Shown here: one piece after another, positions 61,701 to 64,000 of the stretch
Layout of the letters: the number at the start of each line of letters is the position of its first letter
Position numbering within the stretch: position 1 is the stretch's first letter
Assembly (NCBI RefSeq): GCF_002563895.1
Contig: NZ_PDJB01000001.1
Coordinates: forward strand, 6,183,501 to 6,247,500
Direction: 5' to 3'
Origin: Pseudomonas lurida
Lineage (GTDB): Bacteria > Pseudomonadota > Gammaproteobacteria > Pseudomonadales > Pseudomonadaceae
DNA: 64,000 nucleotides
Made by a program: the position numbers and the translations under genes
Notes under the pieces: generated by a model
Database searches by the model: none
Told to the model about the DNA's origin: nothing
The model's input: only the letters and a program-made list of their open reading frames with translations

Positions 61701-63455
61701 ATGCGCGAACAGCAAGAGCACACCTTCGGTACCCATGATGGCGTCGAGCTTTTCTACCGTCACTGGCCGGCTACCGCCCAGGCGGACGGCGAGCCACGCA
61801 AGGCGATTGTGTTGTTCCATCGCGGCCACGAGCACTCGGGGCGGATCGCCCATCTGGTCGATGAGCTGAACCTGCCGCAATTCGACTTCTTCGCCTGGGA
61901 CGCCCGGGGTCACGGCCAGTCCCCCGGCGAGCGGGGTGACAGCCCCAGCTTCGCCACCAGCGCCCGCGATGTGCAGACCTTCTGCGACCACATCGGCGCT
62001 GCCTACGGCATCGAGGAAGAAAACTTCGCCATCGTCGCCCAAAGCGTCGGGGCGGTGATTGCCGCGACCTGGGTGCACGACTACGCACCGAAAATCCGCG
62101 CCTTGGTGCTCGCCTCCCCGGCCTTCAAGGTCAAGCTCTACGTGCCATTCGCACGGCCAGGCCTGGCGCTGATGCGCACGTTTCGCGGCAATTTTTTCGT
62201 CAACAGCTACGTCAAGGCCAAGTTCCTCAGCCATGACCCGGAGCGCGTGGCGTCCTACGACAGCGACCCCTTGATCACCAAGGCGATCTCGGTGAACGTA
62301 CTGCTCGGCCTGTATGAAGCGGCCGACCGCGTGGTAGCTGATGCCCAGGCAATCCAGGTGCCGACCCAACTGCTGGTCTCCGGCTCCGACTTTGTGGTGC
62401 ATCGCAAACCCCAACAGCAATTTTTCGACCGCCTTGGCAGCCTGAAAAAAGAGCTGCACATCCTCCCAGGCTTTTTCCATGACACCCTCGGCGAGCGTGA
62501 CCGCGCCACCGCCGTGAACAGCGCCAGGCGCTTTATCCTGCAGAACTTCGAACACCCGCTGGACCGTGCCTCGTTGCTGGATGCAGACAAACTGGGCGCC
62601 ACCTGCGCCGAGTCCGAAGCCCTCGCCGCGCCACTGCCGCGCAACTCCGTGCGCGACCTGTATTGGCGCCTGACTCGCGCCAGCATGGGCCTGGGCAAGA
62701 ACCTGTCCGACGGCGTGAAGCTGGGCTTTGACACAGGTTTCGACTCCGGCAGTACCCTGGACTACGTGTACCGCAACACGCCGACCGGCAAGGGTGGTTT
62801 GGGGCGGATGATCGACACCAACTACCTTAACTCCATCGGCTGGCGCGGCATTCGCCAGCGCAAGCTGAACGTCGAGGAGCTGCTGCGCCTGGCCATGGCC
62901 AGGTTGCGCGCCGCTGATCGCCAGGTGCGCATCGTCGATATCGCTGCCGGCCACGGGCGCTACATCCTGGAGGCCTTGCAGGGCGTGTCGCCGCTGCCGG
63001 AATCGATCCTTCTGCGCGACTACAGTGATATCAACGTACGCGACGGTGGCGCATTGATCCGTGAGAAGGGCCTGGGGGATATCGCGCAGTTCGTCAAAGG
63101 TGATGCGTTCGACCGCTCGGACCTGGCGGCACTGGAGCCGAAACCGACACTGGCGGTGGTGTCCGGGTTGTATGAACTGTTTGCCGACAACGGCATGGTC
63201 GGCGGCTCACTGGCCGGACTGGCCGAGGCCGTGGAGCCCGGTGGATACCTGGTCTACACCGGCCAGCCATGGCACCCGCAACTGGAACTGATCGCCCGGG
63301 CACTGACCAGCCATCGCCAGGGCCAGGCCTGGGTCATGCGCCGACGCAGCCAGGCGGAAATGGATCAACTGGTGGAGGCTGCCGGTTTCCGCAAGATCAC
63401 CCAGCGCGTGGATGAGTGGGGCATCTTTACCGTGTCCCTGGCACAGAAGATCTGA
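61701..63455 (+). CDS. Alpha/beta hydrolase fused to a SAM-dependent methyltransferase
   Basis: The 584-residue fusion has an alpha/beta hydrolase at residues 1-300 (monoglyceride-lipase-like, FFAWDARGHGQSPGERGDSP, nucleophile serine in AQSVGA, and histidine in LPGFFHDTLGE) and a class I methyltransferase at about 330-580 (VRIVDIAAGHGRYILEAL as the SAM loop). The product probably acts on lipids or glycerol esters, given the neighbouring transferase and phosphatase, but the methyl acceptor is unknown. It lies 11 bases after the transferase gene and two bases before the next. Confidence 0.9.
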   Translation: MREQQEHTFGTHDGVELFYRHWPATAQADGEPRKAIVLFHRGHEHSGRIAHLVDELNLPQFDFFAWDARGHGQSPGERGDSPSFATSARDVQTFCDHIGAAYGIEEENFAIVAQSVGAVIAATWVHDYAPKIRALVLASPAFKVKLYVPFARPGLALMRTFRGNFFVNSYVKAKFLSHDPERVASYDSDPLITKAISVNVLLGLYEAADRVVADAQAIQVPTQLLVSGSDFVVHRKPQQQFFDRLGSLKKELHILPGFFHDTLGERDRATAVNSARRFILQNFEHPLDRASLLDADKLGATCAESEALAAPLPRNSVRDLYWRLTRASMGLGKNLSDGVKLGFDTGFDSGSTLDYVYRNTPTGKGGLGRMIDTNYLNSIGWRGIRQRKLNVEELLRLAMARLRAADRQVRIVDIAAGHGRYILEALQGVSPLPESILLRDYSDINVRDGGALIREKGLGDIAQFVKGDAFDRSDLAALEPKPTLAVVSGLYELFADNGMVGGSLAGLAEAVEPGGYLVYTGQPWHPQLELIARALTSHRQGQAWVMRRRSQAEMDQLVEAAGFRKITQRVDEWGIFTVSLAQKI

Positions 63456-63457
63456 AC

Positions 63458-64000
63458 ATGCGCGAACCCGGCTTGTTGAAACCCGCGGTCCTCTGGCTGC
63501 TGCTGTTGGCGCCGCTGTTTTTCAGCACCTACGGCTTTGCCACCTGGGTGACCAGCCAGCGCAGCGACGTCGGCACGCTGGTATTTGACTGGGAAGCCCA
63601 TATGCCGTTCTGGGCCTGGACCATCGTGCCCTACTGGTCCATCGACCTGCTCTACGGGTTTTCCCTGCTGCTGCCCAATAGTCGGCATGAGTTGAAACAA
63701 CATGCGCTGCGGCTGCTATCGGCCCAGGTCATCGCGGTCAGTTGCTTCCTGGTCTGGCCGCTGCGCTTCACCTTCGAACGGCCGGAATTGGACGGTGTAT
63801 TTGGCTGGCTGTTTGCGGTGCTGGCAGGGTTCGACAAGCCATTCAACCAGGCGCCATCGCTGCATATCGCACTGCTGGTGATCCTGTGGGTCATGTACCA
63901 GCGTCACACCCAGGGCTTCTGGCGGTGGGCGGTGCATGCTTGGTTCGCCTTGATCGGTATCTCGGTACTGACCACTTATCAACACCACTTTATCGACTTA
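63458..64000 (+). CDS. PAP2-type phosphatase, N-terminal part (cut by window edge)
   Basis: 181 codons are visible, running off the right edge. The protein starts MREPGLLKPAVLWLLLLAPLF with several membrane segments. PAP2 motifs are present: NQAPSLHIALL (serine-histidine motif) and TTYQHHFIDL (catalytic histidine/aspartate). In related Pseudomonas clusters such proteins continue with a dual-specificity phosphatase domain, which cannot be checked here. It belongs to the same operon as the transferase and fusion enzyme. Confidence 0.88.
   Translation, partial: MREPGLLKPAVLWLLLLAPLFFSTYGFATWVTSQRSDVGTLVFDWEAHMPFWAWTIVPYWSIDLLYGFSLLLPNSRHELKQHALRLLSAQVIAVSCFLVWPLRFTFERPELDGVFGWLFAVLAGFDKPFNQAPSLHIALLVILWVMYQRHTQGFWRWAVHAWFALIGISVLTTYQHHFIDL

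Overview
The window looks like chromosomal DNA of a fluorescent Pseudomonas, most likely the P. fluorescens group. The evidence is high GC coding sequence, Pseudomonas-type REP/REPIN palindromes in the gaps (core GTGGGAGCTGGCTTGC), a gene order that resembles the P. aeruginosa purEK-aspA and pycBA-pycR-rpiR-uvrD regions, and a P. aeruginosa-like zinc-starvation island (zigA, dksA2, amiA, folE2, pyrC2). This placement rests on recognition of protein families and remembered gene order, not on a database search. I saw no rRNA, tRNA, CRISPR array, insertion sequence or prophage.

Layout. 0-2.4 kb: a cut secreted protein, a GlsB/YeaQ membrane protein, and purE-purK behind a leader that contains a strong terminator hairpin. 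2.4-11.2 kb: amino acid and polyamine use (LysR, aspA, AGCS symporter, asparaginase, then AraC, acetylpolyamine amidohydrolase and a polyamine-binding protein). 11.3-15.9 kb: one 1543-residue toxin-like protein with a nine-C tract. 15.9-19.3 kb: a MocR regulator divergent from paiB and two GNAT acetyltransferases. The MocR linker is encoded by tandem DnaA-box-like 12-mers. 19.5-20.8 kb: an autotransporter barrel without an evident passenger. 20.9-26.5 kb: two-subunit pyruvate carboxylase, its LysR regulator and an RpiR/HexR-type regulator with a palindromic operator. 26.6-38.9 kb: c-di-GMP enzyme, uvrD, Tim44-like protein, SUKH protein, cation/proton antiporter, thioesterase, lipoprotein, pdxY and DUF3301.

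38.8-49.6 kb is a zinc-starvation island. One Zur-like box lies between dksA2-zigA-DUF1826-cobW (minus) and a small secreted protein (plus). A second lies between amiA (minus) and folE2-znuC-znuB-znuA-hisI-gammaCA-pyrC (plus). The genes would import zinc, allocate it through COG0523 GTPases, and back up zinc enzymes with paralogues.

49.6-55 kb holds a DUF3617 protein, cardiolipin synthase, cyclopropane fatty acid synthase and a bufferin-type RiPP operon (bufA2-bufB-bufC). 55-60.9 kb is a tightly coupled minus-strand operon of three SPFH membrane proteins (one polytopic, one with a histidine-rich tail) and a P1B-type ATPase lacking an N-terminal metal-binding domain. A third Zur-like box sits just upstream of it. 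This operon, next to the bufferin genes, is my best candidate for a poorly described system: a zinc-responsive SPFH-ATPase membrane assembly. The window ends in a lipid-head-group cluster (CDP-alcohol transferase, hydrolase-methyltransferase fusion, cut PAP2 phosphatase).
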